Shown: piece after piece, positions 47,319 to 56,363 of the stretch
Layout: each line of letters opens with the position of its first letter
How positions within the stretch are numbered: the stretch's first letter is position 1
Assembly: GCA_963703655.1 (NCBI GenBank)
Contig: CAVPFA010000003.1
Location: 1 to 64,000 of the forward strand
Direction of reading: 5' to 3'
DNA: 64,000 nucleotides
Source: CAVPFA01 sp963703655
Lineage (GTDB): Bacteria; Actinomycetota; Acidimicrobiia; Acidimicrobiales; Bog-793
Made by a program: the position numbers and the translations under genes
The notes under the pieces: model-generated
What the model was told of the DNA's origin: nothing
The model's input: the letters and a program-made list of their open reading frames with translations, nothing else
Database searches by the model: none

Positions 47319-48530
47319 ATGGAAAAAGTGGTGCGCCGCGAGGCGCCGGCCTCTGGGCTCCGAATCCCGAATCTCTCTGACCTCGACTTCGGGCGGCTGA
47401 GGCGCGAGCGCCTGGCTCGACTGCAGGACGCGATGCGTGCACACGAGCTAGGTGTCGGGCTCTTCTTCAATCAGGCCAACATCCGCTACGCGACGGGAAC
47501 AGCCACGATGGGCGTCTGGTCGGCGACGGCTATGCCTCGCTGCTGCATCCTTCCTGCCGACGGAGACCCGATCCTGTTCGAGTACCCGAAGTCGGTCCAC
47601 CGGTCACGCGCGCTCGTGAAGGACGTTCGGCCGATGCCGCGACTCGGTGCTGCGCACTGGGCGAGGGAGGTCGTCGGGGTACTCGACGACCTCGGGGTCG
47701 AACACACGGTCGCGGTCGACCAGCTCCCTACGCCAAGGATCCTCGCGCTCAGGGACTCGGGCGTGACCATCGTCGACAGTGAGCCGGCCACGGCCGAAGC
47801 TCGTGAGATCAAGACGAGCCAGGAGATAGAGATCTTCAAGGTCAACGGCGCGATCGGAGACGCCATGCTGCACGCGTTCGAGCGAGCAATCCGCCCCGGC
47901 GTGCGCGAGTACGAGCTGCTCGCGGTGCTCAGCGACAGCCTTCTGCGATACCAGGGAGAGTACGTGTTCACAAGGCTCGTGGCCTCTGGACGCAACACGA
48001 ACCCATGGATGTCCGAGGCTCGCGACAAGATTGTGATGCCAGGTGACCTCGTAGGCGTCGACGCCGACGCCAACGCCTTCGAGGGTTACGTCACCGACGT
48101 CTCGCGGACGTTTCTCTGCGGTGACCGAGCGACGGCAGCTCAACGGGAGGCCTATAGGGTCGCCTACGACGCAGTCAACGCGATGAGAGACCTCGTCCGG
48201 CCCGGGATCACTTACGAGGAGTTCGCCCGGGCCGTGCCGCGCCTGCCCGAGAAGTACCGAGAGCAGCGGTACATCGCGCTGGCCCATCAGGTGGGCCTTG
48301 AAGACGGCGAGGGACCGGACATCCCATTCGTCGAGGACGTGGAGGAAGGAGTCACCACGTTCCCCGAGGGAACCATCCGGGCCGGAATGATTCTCTGCCT
48401 CGAGTCGTACGCCGGCGCGGTCGGGGAATCGAGCGGCGTGAAGCTGGAAGATCAGGTTCTCGTCACCGACGCCGGCTGCGAGCTGCTCTCGACCTACCCG
48501 TTCGACGAGGCCTTGCTCGGCCCGCCCTGA
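47319..48530 (+). CDS. M24-family metalloenzyme, DddP-like
   Basis: 403 residues. The creatinase N-domain (LGVGLFFNQANIRYATGTAT) is followed by a pita-bread domain with metal ligands Asp248, Asp250, Asp260, His323, Glu362 and Glu377 (VDAD, TDVSR, HQVG, CLES, KLEDQV). ASGRNTNPW and the tail STYPFDEALLG resemble the DMSP lyase DddP rather than Xaa-Pro peptidases, and the D-x-D-(9)-D and E-(14)-E spacings fit DddP as I recall it. It could cleave DMSP or a related onium or peptide substrate; only an assay can say. Coupled to the HIBADH-family gene. Confidence 0.75.
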   Translation: MEKVVRREAPASGLRIPNLSDLDFGRLRRERLARLQDAMRAHELGVGLFFNQANIRYATGTATMGVWSATAMPRCCILPADGDPILFEYPKSVHRSRALVKDVRPMPRLGAAHWAREVVGVLDDLGVEHTVAVDQLPTPRILALRDSGVTIVDSEPATAEAREIKTSQEIEIFKVNGAIGDAMLHAFERAIRPGVREYELLAVLSDSLLRYQGEYVFTRLVASGRNTNPWMSEARDKIVMPGDLVGVDADANAFEGYVTDVSRTFLCGDRATAAQREAYRVAYDAVNAMRDLVRPGITYEEFARAVPRLPEKYREQRYIALAHQVGLEDGEGPDIPFVEDVEEGVTTFPEGTIRAGMILCLESYAGAVGESSGVKLEDQVLVTDAGCELLSTYPFDEALLGPP

Positions 48531-49153
48531 GAGACGATCTCTCCCGTCGCGGCGAGGATGCCGTCGGGTCCCCTCGCAAACCGGCGCAGTCCGGTCCACG
48601 CTGGCTCCTCAGTGAAGTCGAAGTAGCGGGTTTGCTCGACCGAGAGCGGCCCGGCGCCGAGAAACGGGCCGTCGAGCACCGCTCGGTGAAGGCGCACGCG
48701 GTTGTAGTGGCGTGGCGCGAGGGCGACTGCGCGGGCGTGCACCGCGTCGGTGTGCCATTCGGGAGGAACGCCGGCTCCTGAGAACAGCACGAGGTTGCCG
48801 TTCACGCCGTGGGCGATCTCGGCGTCGTAATAGCAAAGGAGCCCGGCCGCGGCGTAGCGGACAAGACGGCCGACCACCATCTCCTCGAGCTCGTCGATCT
48901 CGGCGTGGTCGACCCCGGAGCGAGGATCACCGAAGAACCCGACCGCCGTCAGCTCTTGCGCCCGCAGCAGCGCGGCCGCCCTCGGGATCGCGATCCAATG
49001 ACGGCGGCCGCTGTCGTCATACTCGCGGCGGTCCGATGGAACCTCGTCCGGTGGCAGCGAGGGCGCGTGCAGGCGCAGGCGCTCGAGCATGCCGCCCATG
49101 ACCGACTCGTCGGCACGCGTCCGTTCGGGGTCGGTGAACGACCGGTCGGTCAA
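48494..49153 (-). CDS. Conserved hypothetical protein
   Basis: 219 residues. RHWIAIPRAAALLRAQELTA, VGFFGDPRSGVDHAEIDELE, AAGLLCYYDAEIAHGVNGNL and GVPPEWHTDAVHARAVALAP are well formed but not recognised. The coding pattern is good. It overlaps the stop of the convergent M24 gene by 37 bases and its ATG overlaps the DUF1003 stop by 4 bp, so it is the second gene of that pair. Confidence 0.65.
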   Translation of the reverse strand: MTDRSFTDPERTRADESVMGGMLERLRLHAPSLPPDEVPSDRREYDDSGRRHWIAIPRAAALLRAQELTAVGFFGDPRSGVDHAEIDELEEMVVGRLVRYAAAGLLCYYDAEIAHGVNGNLVLFSGAGVPPEWHTDAVHARAVALAPRHYNRVRLHRAVLDGPFLGAGPLSVEQTRYFDFTEEPAWTGLRRFARGPDGILAATGEIVSQGGPSKASSNG

Positions 49154-49665
49154 GCAGGCGGCTCCTCTCCGGGAGCAAAGTGGCCCATCTCTGCTCCCAC
49201 CTTCTTGCCGATGTTCGCCACGTGCAGGTGGATCTCGTCAAGCAGGTCGGTGTTCTTCTTGACGAGCGAGGTGAGCGCGGTGTTCTCCTGGATCAGCGTC
49301 TTGATGTCGTCGGTGTTGTTCGCGGTGTGAAGAGCGACCTCAGAGGAGATCGCGTCGGCTCGCTTGGCGGCGATCAGCAGAGCCGCGGCCTGGACGCCGG
49401 CCAGCATGGAGAGGAACAGGTTCAGCAGGATGTAGGGGTACGGGTCGAACGCCTTGTGGTGAAGGAGGTGCTCGAACAAGAGCGTGTTGATCACGGCCCA
49501 TGCGATCATGATGGCGAAGAAGGAGAACACGAAGGGCCAAGACCCCATCATGTTGCGCATCCGGTCGGCCGCTCGCTCGCCAAGAGAGAGCTGCTCGCCG
49601 GATCTTACGCCGGGGTGCCTGTGCCAATGCGTCTGCCAGGCATGACTCCCCACGGCGACGATCAT
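49150..49665 (-). CDS. DUF1003 family membrane protein
   Basis: About 171 residues from ATG 49665. The conserved core RMRNMMGSWPFVFSFFAIMI starts the first of two membrane helices, with the second at ILLNLFLSMLAGVQAAALLI. A cytoplasmic helical tail follows (ADAISSEVALHTANNTDDIK, LIQENTALTSLVKKNTDLLD). Function unknown; it is widespread in actinobacteria. The 4-bp overlap with the next gene indicates coupling. Confidence 0.88.
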   Translation of the reverse strand: MIVAVGSHAWQTHWHRHPGVRSGEQLSLGERAADRMRNMMGSWPFVFSFFAIMIAWAVINTLLFEHLLHHKAFDPYPYILLNLFLSMLAGVQAAALLIAAKRADAISSEVALHTANNTDDIKTLIQENTALTSLVKKNTDLLDEIHLHVANIGKKVGAEMGHFAPGEEPPA

Positions 49666-49779
49666 CGCGCACCTTGACTGTCGAAAGAAGGATCCACTAA
49701 AGAGCCGACGGCACGCCACGGCGTCGCCAGCGTCGGCAATGATGGCGTTGTTCGCGCACCGCGGGGAGAACGGGAGCAG

Positions 49780-51135
49780 ATGGCCTTCGGGTTTGACTAC
49801 CAACAGCGCACCGCGCGATCGAGGGCGCTCTTCGACGAAGCCAGCTCGCTGATCCCCGGCGGTGCGGGAAGCAGCGCTCGCACCGTCAAGTTCGGCTGGC
49901 GGCCCTATCCGCCCTTCGTGGCGCGAGGCACGGGATCACGCCTGAGCGACGTCGACGGCAACGAGTACGTGGACTACCTGCTCGGGCTGGGGCCGATGAT
50001 CCTCGGCCACCGCCACCCGGTGGTGACCAAGGCGGTCTGCGACGCCGTCACCGAGTACGGCACCTGCCCCGGGCTTCCCTACGACCTCGAGATCGAGGCG
50101 GCGCGCAAGGTGGTGGAGGCGGTACCGAGTGTCGAGATGGTCCGTTTCTCCAACTCGGGAAGCGAGGCGGTGGGGACGGCGGTGCGGCTCGCTCGGGCCT
50201 TCACCGGGCGCCGCCTGCTCGTCCGATTCGAGGGCCACTACCACGGGTGGCAGGACACGGTCTACTGGAGCAACCACGTCGACCCGGTCGCTGCCGGCCC
50301 TGCGCAAGCTCCCCGGCCTGTGCCGGCTGGTCCCGGCGTTCCGCTCGAGCTCGCCGACACGCTCATCGTCCTCACTTGGAACGATCCGGAAAGCTTCCGA
50401 AAGGCCATGGACGAGCGCGGCGACGAAGTCGCGGCGGTGATCACCGAGCCGGCGGTGTTCAACACCGGCTGCATCCTCCCCGAGCCCGGGTACCTCGAGT
50501 TGCTGCGCGAGGAGACCCGGCGGCACGGCGCGCTGCTGATCTTCGACGAGGTCATCACCGGGTTTCGTTTCTGCCGGGGCGGCGGCCAGGAATGGTTCGG
50601 GGTGATGCCCGACCTGACGACCATGGCCAAGGGCCTCGGGGGCGGCTTCCCCGTGGCCGCGGTCGGCGGGAGCCGGGAAGTCATGGGCATGATCGCCGAA
50701 GGTAGGTACTCCCACTCGGGCACCTACAACGCCAACGTGGTCCAGTGCGCCACGGTCGCGGCGACGATGGACGTCCTCGCCGAGCCCGGCCTGTTCGAGC
50801 GCCAGCGCGCCGTCGGCGACCGGCTCGCACGCGGTTTGCAGAGCCTCGCCGCCACAAGGGGCATCCCCGTGCACGTCGAGGGGCTCGGCACAGCCTTCCA
50901 GATCTGGTTCAGCGATAAACCCATAAAGAACTGGCGTGATGCGTATCGTTGTGCCGACGAGGCGCGGTTCACTCGCTGGTACCAGGAGATGTTCCTGCGT
51001 GGCGTGCTGTTCCATCCGAGCCAGTTCGAGAACCTCTTCGTGTCGCTGGTGCACACGGATGAGGACGTGGACAGGACCCTGGAAGCGGCCGAGAGCGCGT
51101 TCGAGACGCTCTCGAGCCAGTGGCGGGAGACATAG
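49780..51135 (+). CDS. Class III aminotransferase (glutamate-1-semialdehyde aminomutase-like)
   Basis: 451 residues. SSLIPGGAGSSARTVKFGWR, DVDGNEYVDYLLGLGPMILG, FSNSGSEAVGTAVRLARAFT, LIFDEVITGFRF and the PLP lysine in TMAKGLGGGFPVAAVGG are as in HemL-like aminotransferases. It is not next to heme genes. It heads an operon with an amino-acid permease and an FGGY kinase, so catabolic transamination is more likely than heme synthesis. Amino donor unknown. Confidence 0.88.
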   Translation: MAFGFDYQQRTARSRALFDEASSLIPGGAGSSARTVKFGWRPYPPFVARGTGSRLSDVDGNEYVDYLLGLGPMILGHRHPVVTKAVCDAVTEYGTCPGLPYDLEIEAARKVVEAVPSVEMVRFSNSGSEAVGTAVRLARAFTGRRLLVRFEGHYHGWQDTVYWSNHVDPVAAGPAQAPRPVPAGPGVPLELADTLIVLTWNDPESFRKAMDERGDEVAAVITEPAVFNTGCILPEPGYLELLREETRRHGALLIFDEVITGFRFCRGGGQEWFGVMPDLTTMAKGLGGGFPVAAVGGSREVMGMIAEGRYSHSGTYNANVVQCATVAATMDVLAEPGLFERQRAVGDRLARGLQSLAATRGIPVHVEGLGTAFQIWFSDKPIKNWRDAYRCADEARFTRWYQEMFLRGVLFHPSQFENLFVSLVHTDEDVDRTLEAAESAFETLSSQWRET

Positions 51136-51164
51136 GCGAGGGACAAGAGCAAGGGGGCTGGGAG

Positions 51165-52640
51165 ATGACGGCGATATCGGCAGGTGATACTCCCGCGCGA
51201 GGCAGATCGCAGATAGGGCTGAAGGCCAATGCGCTTCAGATCGGTGACGTCGTGGTCCTGGCGCTCGCGAGCTCGGGCCCGACGCAGAGCATCGCGGTCA
51301 CGCTGGCTGCCCTGCTGGTCGCGGTCCGCTACGCGAGCTTCTTGCCGATCTTCATCTGCCTGATCCCGATGCTCGAAATTGCCATCGGCTATCAGCGTCT
51401 CAACGCCTGGCAGCCGAGCGCCGGGGCGACGTACTCGTGGGTCGGGCGGGCGCTCAACCCGCACGCGGGGTTCTTCGCCGGTTGGATCATGCTCATGTAC
51501 TACACGGTCGGCACGACGAGCCTCACGATCCCACTCGGCACCTACATGCTCACGTTCTTCAGCAATGCCGCCGCGAGCAACAAGTACGACGTCGCCCTCG
51601 TCGGTACCCTGTTCAACCTCGCCGTGCTCGCGGTCGCGGTCTTCGGGATCCAGCTCTCTGCACGGTTCCAGTGGGCCTGGGCCGTGTTCGAGTACGCACT
51701 GTTGATCGGCTTCAGCATCGCGGCACTCGCGCTGATCTACTCCGGAGGTCTTACCCACACGGTTCACGTGTCCGCTTCATGGTTCACGATCAGCGGTGCC
51801 GGAGGCTTCAAGGCGCTGATCTCGGGGATCTTGCTGGCGATCTTCCTGTACTCCGGCTGGGACACTGCGGCTTACGTGGGTGAGGAGGCGCGCGGCAAGA
51901 GGGCCGGCCCGGCGGCCATTGCGAGCGTGGTGATCCTGTTCTTCATCTATGCCTTCGCCATCTTTTCAATGCAGGGCGTCGCGCCTGCCTCTGCCATGCA
52001 GGCAAATGGCGGGAACATCCTCGCCTTCGTGGGCCAGAGGATCGGCGGCGGCTTCTGGAAGCAGGTCATGATCGTCGCCGTGCTCGGTGGCACGCTGGCG
52101 TCGTTGCAGGCGGCGATCGTGAGCTCAGGCCGGATCTCGTTCGCCATGGGACGCGACCACGTCTTCCCCCGCTGGTTCGCGACCGTCGGTCTCCGCTTCC
52201 GAACTCCCTGGAACGCCACCATCCTTCTCGGCCTTCTGAACGTGGTGTTCCTCTGGGGCTCGACGCTCATCGGGCCGATCAACAAGATGCTGAGCGACAT
52301 CGTGAGCACGCTCGGTCTGATGGCCGCGATCTTCTACCTCCTGACCGGCTCGGCGGCGATCTGGTACTACCGGCGCACTGTCACCTCGAACCTGGCCGAC
52401 TTCCTCCTCGGAGGAGTCATGCCCGCGATCGGGGTCGCGTTCATGGGTTTCGTCATCATCTACTCCCTCGCCACCCACTCGCTCAACGGCATCCAGCTCA
52501 CCTTCGGCTTCGGTCTCGCGCTCGTGGGGCTGGTGCTCTCCTTCATCTCCTCGCGAGCCGGCCGTGCGCCTTTTTACAGCGACCCCACGTCGAGCTTCGG
52601 CGACGACGAGGAGAGCGAGCTTGCGAACACCGCGGACTGA
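51165..52640 (+). CDS. APC-superfamily amino acid / amine permease
   Basis: About 491 residues from ATG 51165, with GGGGGCTGGGAG just upstream. It has about 12 to 13 hydrophobic helices. The unwound TM1 region reads LQIGDVVVLALASSGPTQSI, the TM6 region FLYSGWDTAAYVGEEARGK, and GRISFAMGRDHVFPRWFATV is typical of APC carriers. It lies 29 bases after the aminotransferase and 1 base before the kinase gene. It probably imports the substrate of the aminotransferase. Confidence 0.9.
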   Translation: MTAISAGDTPARGRSQIGLKANALQIGDVVVLALASSGPTQSIAVTLAALLVAVRYASFLPIFICLIPMLEIAIGYQRLNAWQPSAGATYSWVGRALNPHAGFFAGWIMLMYYTVGTTSLTIPLGTYMLTFFSNAAASNKYDVALVGTLFNLAVLAVAVFGIQLSARFQWAWAVFEYALLIGFSIAALALIYSGGLTHTVHVSASWFTISGAGGFKALISGILLAIFLYSGWDTAAYVGEEARGKRAGPAAIASVVILFFIYAFAIFSMQGVAPASAMQANGGNILAFVGQRIGGGFWKQVMIVAVLGGTLASLQAAIVSSGRISFAMGRDHVFPRWFATVGLRFRTPWNATILLGLLNVVFLWGSTLIGPINKMLSDIVSTLGLMAAIFYLLTGSAAIWYYRRTVTSNLADFLLGGVMPAIGVAFMGFVIIYSLATHSLNGIQLTFGFGLALVGLVLSFISSRAGRAPFYSDPTSSFGDDEESELANTAD

Positions 52641-52641
52641 G

Positions 52642-54187
52642 GTGACCGGCGAGGAGGTCTATGTGGCCTTGGACCTCGGGACCTCCAGCCTGAAGGCGGT
52701 CGCGGTCACAGCCGGCGGCACCGTCGCCGCATCCGCGAAAGCGCCGTACGCGACCCGGCGCCCCACGCCTGGAGCAGCGGAGCAGGATCCTCGCGACTGG
52801 ATCTCGGCGCTCGAGGCGGTCGTCGGCAGGATTCTCTCGGCCATCCCGGCGGAGAGGTGGCGTTGCCTCAGCCTCACCGGGATGATGCCGACTCTCGTGA
52901 CGACCGACAGCGCGGGCCTTCCGACCGGTGCTGCGATCACGTGGGAGGACGCCCGGGCCGATGATGCCGGCGAGGCTCTCAGGGCGCTCGCCGGCCCTGA
53001 CAGCCTCTATGAGTTGACCGGTCAATGGGTGGACGGCCGCTACCTCGTGCCGATGTACCTGAGGGCAGCGGCGGACGAACCGACCCGATCGAGCGGGGCA
53101 ACGCTGGTGCTGAGCGCGAAGGACTACCTCTTCGGGTGGCTGACCGGCGAACCGAGCACCGATCCCAGCACGGCAGCCGGGTTCGGGTGCTACGAGCTTG
53201 CCACTGGGCAGTGGCTGCCCGAGGTCGTCGACCTTGCGGAGCAGCTCGGTGGCTTTCGCCTACCGGCATTTCCGCCCGTGCTCTCCTCGGCGACCCTCCG
53301 ACCGCTAGAGACTGGGGCCTCCGGCCGGCTCGGCATCCCCGCCGGGCTCCCGGTGTGTCTCGGCGGGGCCGACTCCGCTCTCGGCGCGCTCGGCCTCGGT
53401 GTGTCCAAGGTGGGCGATGTCGCATATGTGGCCGGGAGCAGCACGGTCATCCTCGCCTTGAGCGACCGGCTCGCACTCGATCCTCGACACCGGTACCTCG
53501 TGACACCGCTCGCGGGCATCGACGGCTGGGGCCTCGAGATGGACCTGCTGAGCACGGGCAGCGCCATCGCCTGGCTCGCGCACGCTGGTCATGTCCGACG
53601 AGGAAGGCGAGGCCGGCGTCATGAAGCTCGCTGCGACCGCCGAGCCGGGCGAGGGGCCCGTGATGCTCCCCTATCTCGCGCCGGGCGAGCAAGGGGCGAT
53701 CTGGGATGCCTCGCTGCGAGGGGCGATCCTGGGAGTTCATCTCGGCCACGAGGCGCGTCATCTGGCCCACGGGCTCATCGACGGGATCCTGCTCGAGAGC
53801 CGGCGCTGCCTCGCTGTGCTCGACGACGCCGGTCTCCCCCGGGGCGAGGTTCGCGTCGCCGGCGGCAGCGCCACCGATCCGCATTTCCGGGCACAGCTGG
53901 CCGACGCAACCGGCCGCGTCGTCGTCTCGCCAAGCGACGGCGAGACCCGTCATTCGGCTCTCGGCGCGGCGGCGCTGGCCGCCTCGGCCCTCGACGGGAT
54001 CGTGCTGCTGTCGGGCCGCCGTGGGGCTACGACGGTGGACCGCCCGGATCGGCGACAAGCCGCGTTGTTCGACGCTCTGTCGCTGCGCCACGAGCAGGCG
54101 CTCGCAGCGGTTCAGGCCTTCTCTCACGCCGTCGCGGACCCGGGCCCGCCTGGGTCCGAGCCGGGGCTGCCCGAGGCGAACGCTTAA
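52642..54187 (+). CDS. FGGY-family carbohydrate kinase, frameshifted
   Basis: About 514 residues from GTG 52642. The N-terminal ATPase-fold motif is VYVALDLGTSSLKAVAVTAG, with LSAKDYLFGWLTG and GGADSALGALGLGVSKVGDV in the first half. An indel near 53,585 shifts frame, then GEGPVMLPYLAPGEQGAIWD and EVRVAGGSATDPHFRAQLAD (FGGY signature 2 region) follow. It phosphorylates a sugar, polyol or related hydroxyl compound, xylulose kinase-like. Its coupling with an aminotransferase and an amino-acid permease is unusual. Confidence 0.85.
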
Positions 54188-54203
54188 GGACCTCTAGGAC
54201 GAC

Positions 54204-56279
54204 TCAGCCCCAGAGGTGATCGAGATCGACCGTGATCGGCGGGTGCACTGCCCGGAGATCGCCTGGGTGCGAGCCATTGGTCGTCGCGGCCGGCCGGGGC
54301 GGAGTCTGCTCCTGGATGTCGAGGACAGACAGGACGGCGGGTTCGAGAAACCGGCTCGCCGGAGCGAGGCTGTGCCGATCGTTGTGTCCTCGGCGGTGAT
54401 GCGGCATCCGAAGGGGCGTGTACAACGTGAGCTGGTCACGGGCCCTGGTCGTGGCGACGTAGAAGAGCCGCCTCTCCTCGGCCAGGCCAGCGCCGGAGCT
54501 GAGGGCCATGTCCGAGGGAAACGCCCCGTCCACGAGGTGCGGAAGATGCACCGCCAGCCACTCCAGTCCCTTGGCGGAGTGCACCGTGGAGATGACCACA
54601 TAGTCCTCCTCGAGGTGGGGCGGACCGGCGCGCGCCCCGGTCGAGACGGGAGGGTCGAGCGTGATCTCGGCGAGCCAAGCGGGCAGGTTGTCCATCGAGG
54701 CTGCCGCACCCGACAGCCGGTCGAGGTCATCGACCCTCGCCGGGCCCTCGCTGTAGCGGCTGAGGACGAGCGGGCGGACAAGGCGAAAGACCCCTTCGAC
54801 CCGCGCGCCCGTGCCGACCCGCGCCCGTGCAGCGTCGAGACCCTGCAGGGTTTGAGTGAGCGCGCCACGCGATCTCGCCGGTGCCGCGGCCACCGCCTCG
54901 GTCCAGGTGTGCACGCTCCCACCGTTCTGAGTAGAGAGAAAGCCGAGCAGCGCGCGGCCGCGAGCGGGACCGATGCCCTCGTGCAGTCTGAGCAGTCGGA
55001 ACCACGCAAGCTCGTCCGCCGGATTGTCGAGCAGCCGAAGGGCGGCGGCGAAGTCCTTCACGTGCGCGGCCTCCAGGAACCGGAGGCCTCCGTACTTCCG
55101 GTACGGGACACGGCGAGCTGCAAGCTCGAGCTCGATGAGGTCGCTGTGATGTGCGGCGCGCACGAGCACCGCCTGGTCACGGAGCCGTAGGCCCTGGTCA
55201 TGGGAATCGAGGATCCGGTCGACGACGGCACGGGCCTCGGCGGGGGCGTCGTGGCACCGGACGAGAACGGGCCGATGCCCACCCGGCCGCTCCCCCTTTA
55301 GCACCAGGCGACGGCCGGCCTCGGACGGCCGGAGGAGGTTCGCAAGGTTCAGGATCGGCTGGACGGAACGGAAATTGCGCTCGAGCGGAATGACGGTCGC
55401 CGTCGGCAGCGTGCTCGTGAGCTCGTGCAGGTAGCGGGCGTCGGCTCCTCGGAACCCGTAGATCGCCTGCGCGTCGTCGCCGACCACGGTCAGCCCTCGC
55501 CCGTCCGGGCGAAGCGCGTGCACGATCTCCACTTGCAGCGGGTTCACGTCTTGGTACTCGTCGACGAGGACGTGGTCGAACATCTCGATCATGCGCCGCC
55601 CGATCCGGTCGTCGGCGAGCGCCGCTCGCCACAACAGCAGCAGGTCGTCGAAGTCGACCTGGCTCTTCGCCCGCTTCCGGGAGACGTAAGCCTTGAAGAG
55701 GCCGGCGATGGCGACTGTGTGAGGCTCGCACCAGGGAAAGTCCGTCGCCAGCACCTCAGCGAGACGGTGCCTGGTGTTCACGCACCGGGAGTACACGTCT
55801 ACCAGCGTGGATGCCCACGGGACGCGGACTTCTCCCGCTCCGAGTCCGTGCTCGTCGCGCAGGAGGTCCATGACGTCGGCGGCGTCCGCCGGATCGAGGA
55901 GCGAGAAACCGGGCGCCAAGCCCAGCGGCTCCGCGTACGTGCACACGAACTGATGTGCCACGGCGTGAAAGGTGCCCCCGCGAAGCCGGCGCCCACAGTC
56001 TCGCTGGCCGCTCAGCACAGCGGCGCGCGCCAGCATGTCGTCGGCGGCGCGCCTCGTGAAGGTCAAAAGCAGGATGCGCTCGGGCGCCACGCCACCCTCG
56101 AGCAGTCGGGCCACCCTCGATGTGAGCGTCCGCGTCTTGCCGGTGCCTGCACCCGCCACGATCACGAGCGGGTCGTCGCCATGGACGACTGCAGCGAGTT
56201 GGGAGTCGTCGAGGTTGGCGTCCCACGCCGCGGTATCGTCGAGGCGGGCCCCGGCGTCCCGCCCCGCATCGTCGAACAT
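54204..56279 (-). CDS. UvrD/PcrA-type superfamily 1 DNA helicase
   Basis: About 691 residues from ATG 56279. Q-motif NLDDSQLAAVVHG, Walker A GAGTGKTRT, DEYQDVNPLQVE, GDDAQAIYGFRGAD, HSAKGLEWLAVHLP and the motif VI arginine in VATTRARDQLTLY are in order. It is a 3'-5' helicase of DNA repair, with a shorter C-terminus than PcrA and no HRDC-type domain seen. The start codon sits inside a perfect CGAAC-N4-GTTCG box, so SOS control is likely. Confidence 0.92.
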   Translation of the reverse strand: MFDDAGRDAGARLDDTAAWDANLDDSQLAAVVHGDDPLVIVAGAGTGKTRTLTSRVARLLEGGVAPERILLLTFTRRAADDMLARAAVLSGQRDCGRRLRGGTFHAVAHQFVCTYAEPLGLAPGFSLLDPADAADVMDLLRDEHGLGAGEVRVPWASTLVDVYSRCVNTRHRLAEVLATDFPWCEPHTVAIAGLFKAYVSRKRAKSQVDFDDLLLLWRAALADDRIGRRMIEMFDHVLVDEYQDVNPLQVEIVHALRPDGRGLTVVGDDAQAIYGFRGADARYLHELTSTLPTATVIPLERNFRSVQPILNLANLLRPSEAGRRLVLKGERPGGHRPVLVRCHDAPAEARAVVDRILDSHDQGLRLRDQAVLVRAAHHSDLIELELAARRVPYRKYGGLRFLEAAHVKDFAAALRLLDNPADELAWFRLLRLHEGIGPARGRALLGFLSTQNGGSVHTWTEAVAAAPARSRGALTQTLQGLDAARARVGTGARVEGVFRLVRPLVLSRYSEGPARVDDLDRLSGAAASMDNLPAWLAEITLDPPVSTGARAGPPHLEEDYVVISTVHSAKGLEWLAVHLPHLVDGAFPSDMALSSGAGLAEERRLFYVATTRARDQLTLYTPLRMPHHRRGHNDRHSLAPASRFLEPAVLSVLDIQEQTPPRPAATTNGSHPGDLRAVHPPITVDLDHLWG

Positions 56280-56286
56280 TTGTTCG
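56273..56286. promoter_or_regulatory. LexA (SOS) box at helicase start
   Basis: CGAACATTTGTTCG matches the gram-positive / actinobacterial consensus CGAAC-N4-GTTCG exactly. It overlaps the ATG of the UvrD-type gene (56277-56279) and lies 78 bases upstream of the S53 peptidase start on the other strand. Confidence 0.75.
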
Positions 56287-56363
56287 ATGTTACTAGCTCG
56301 ATCCCGCGGGAGGCGTGCTCGGGCCGACGCGAGGGAAGTTCCCTCAATCATGAGGAGGGGGAA

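Noticed and set aside
49780..51135. hemL (heme biosynthesis) assignment
   Set aside because: Motifs allow it, but there are no heme genes and it is operonic with a permease and a kinase.
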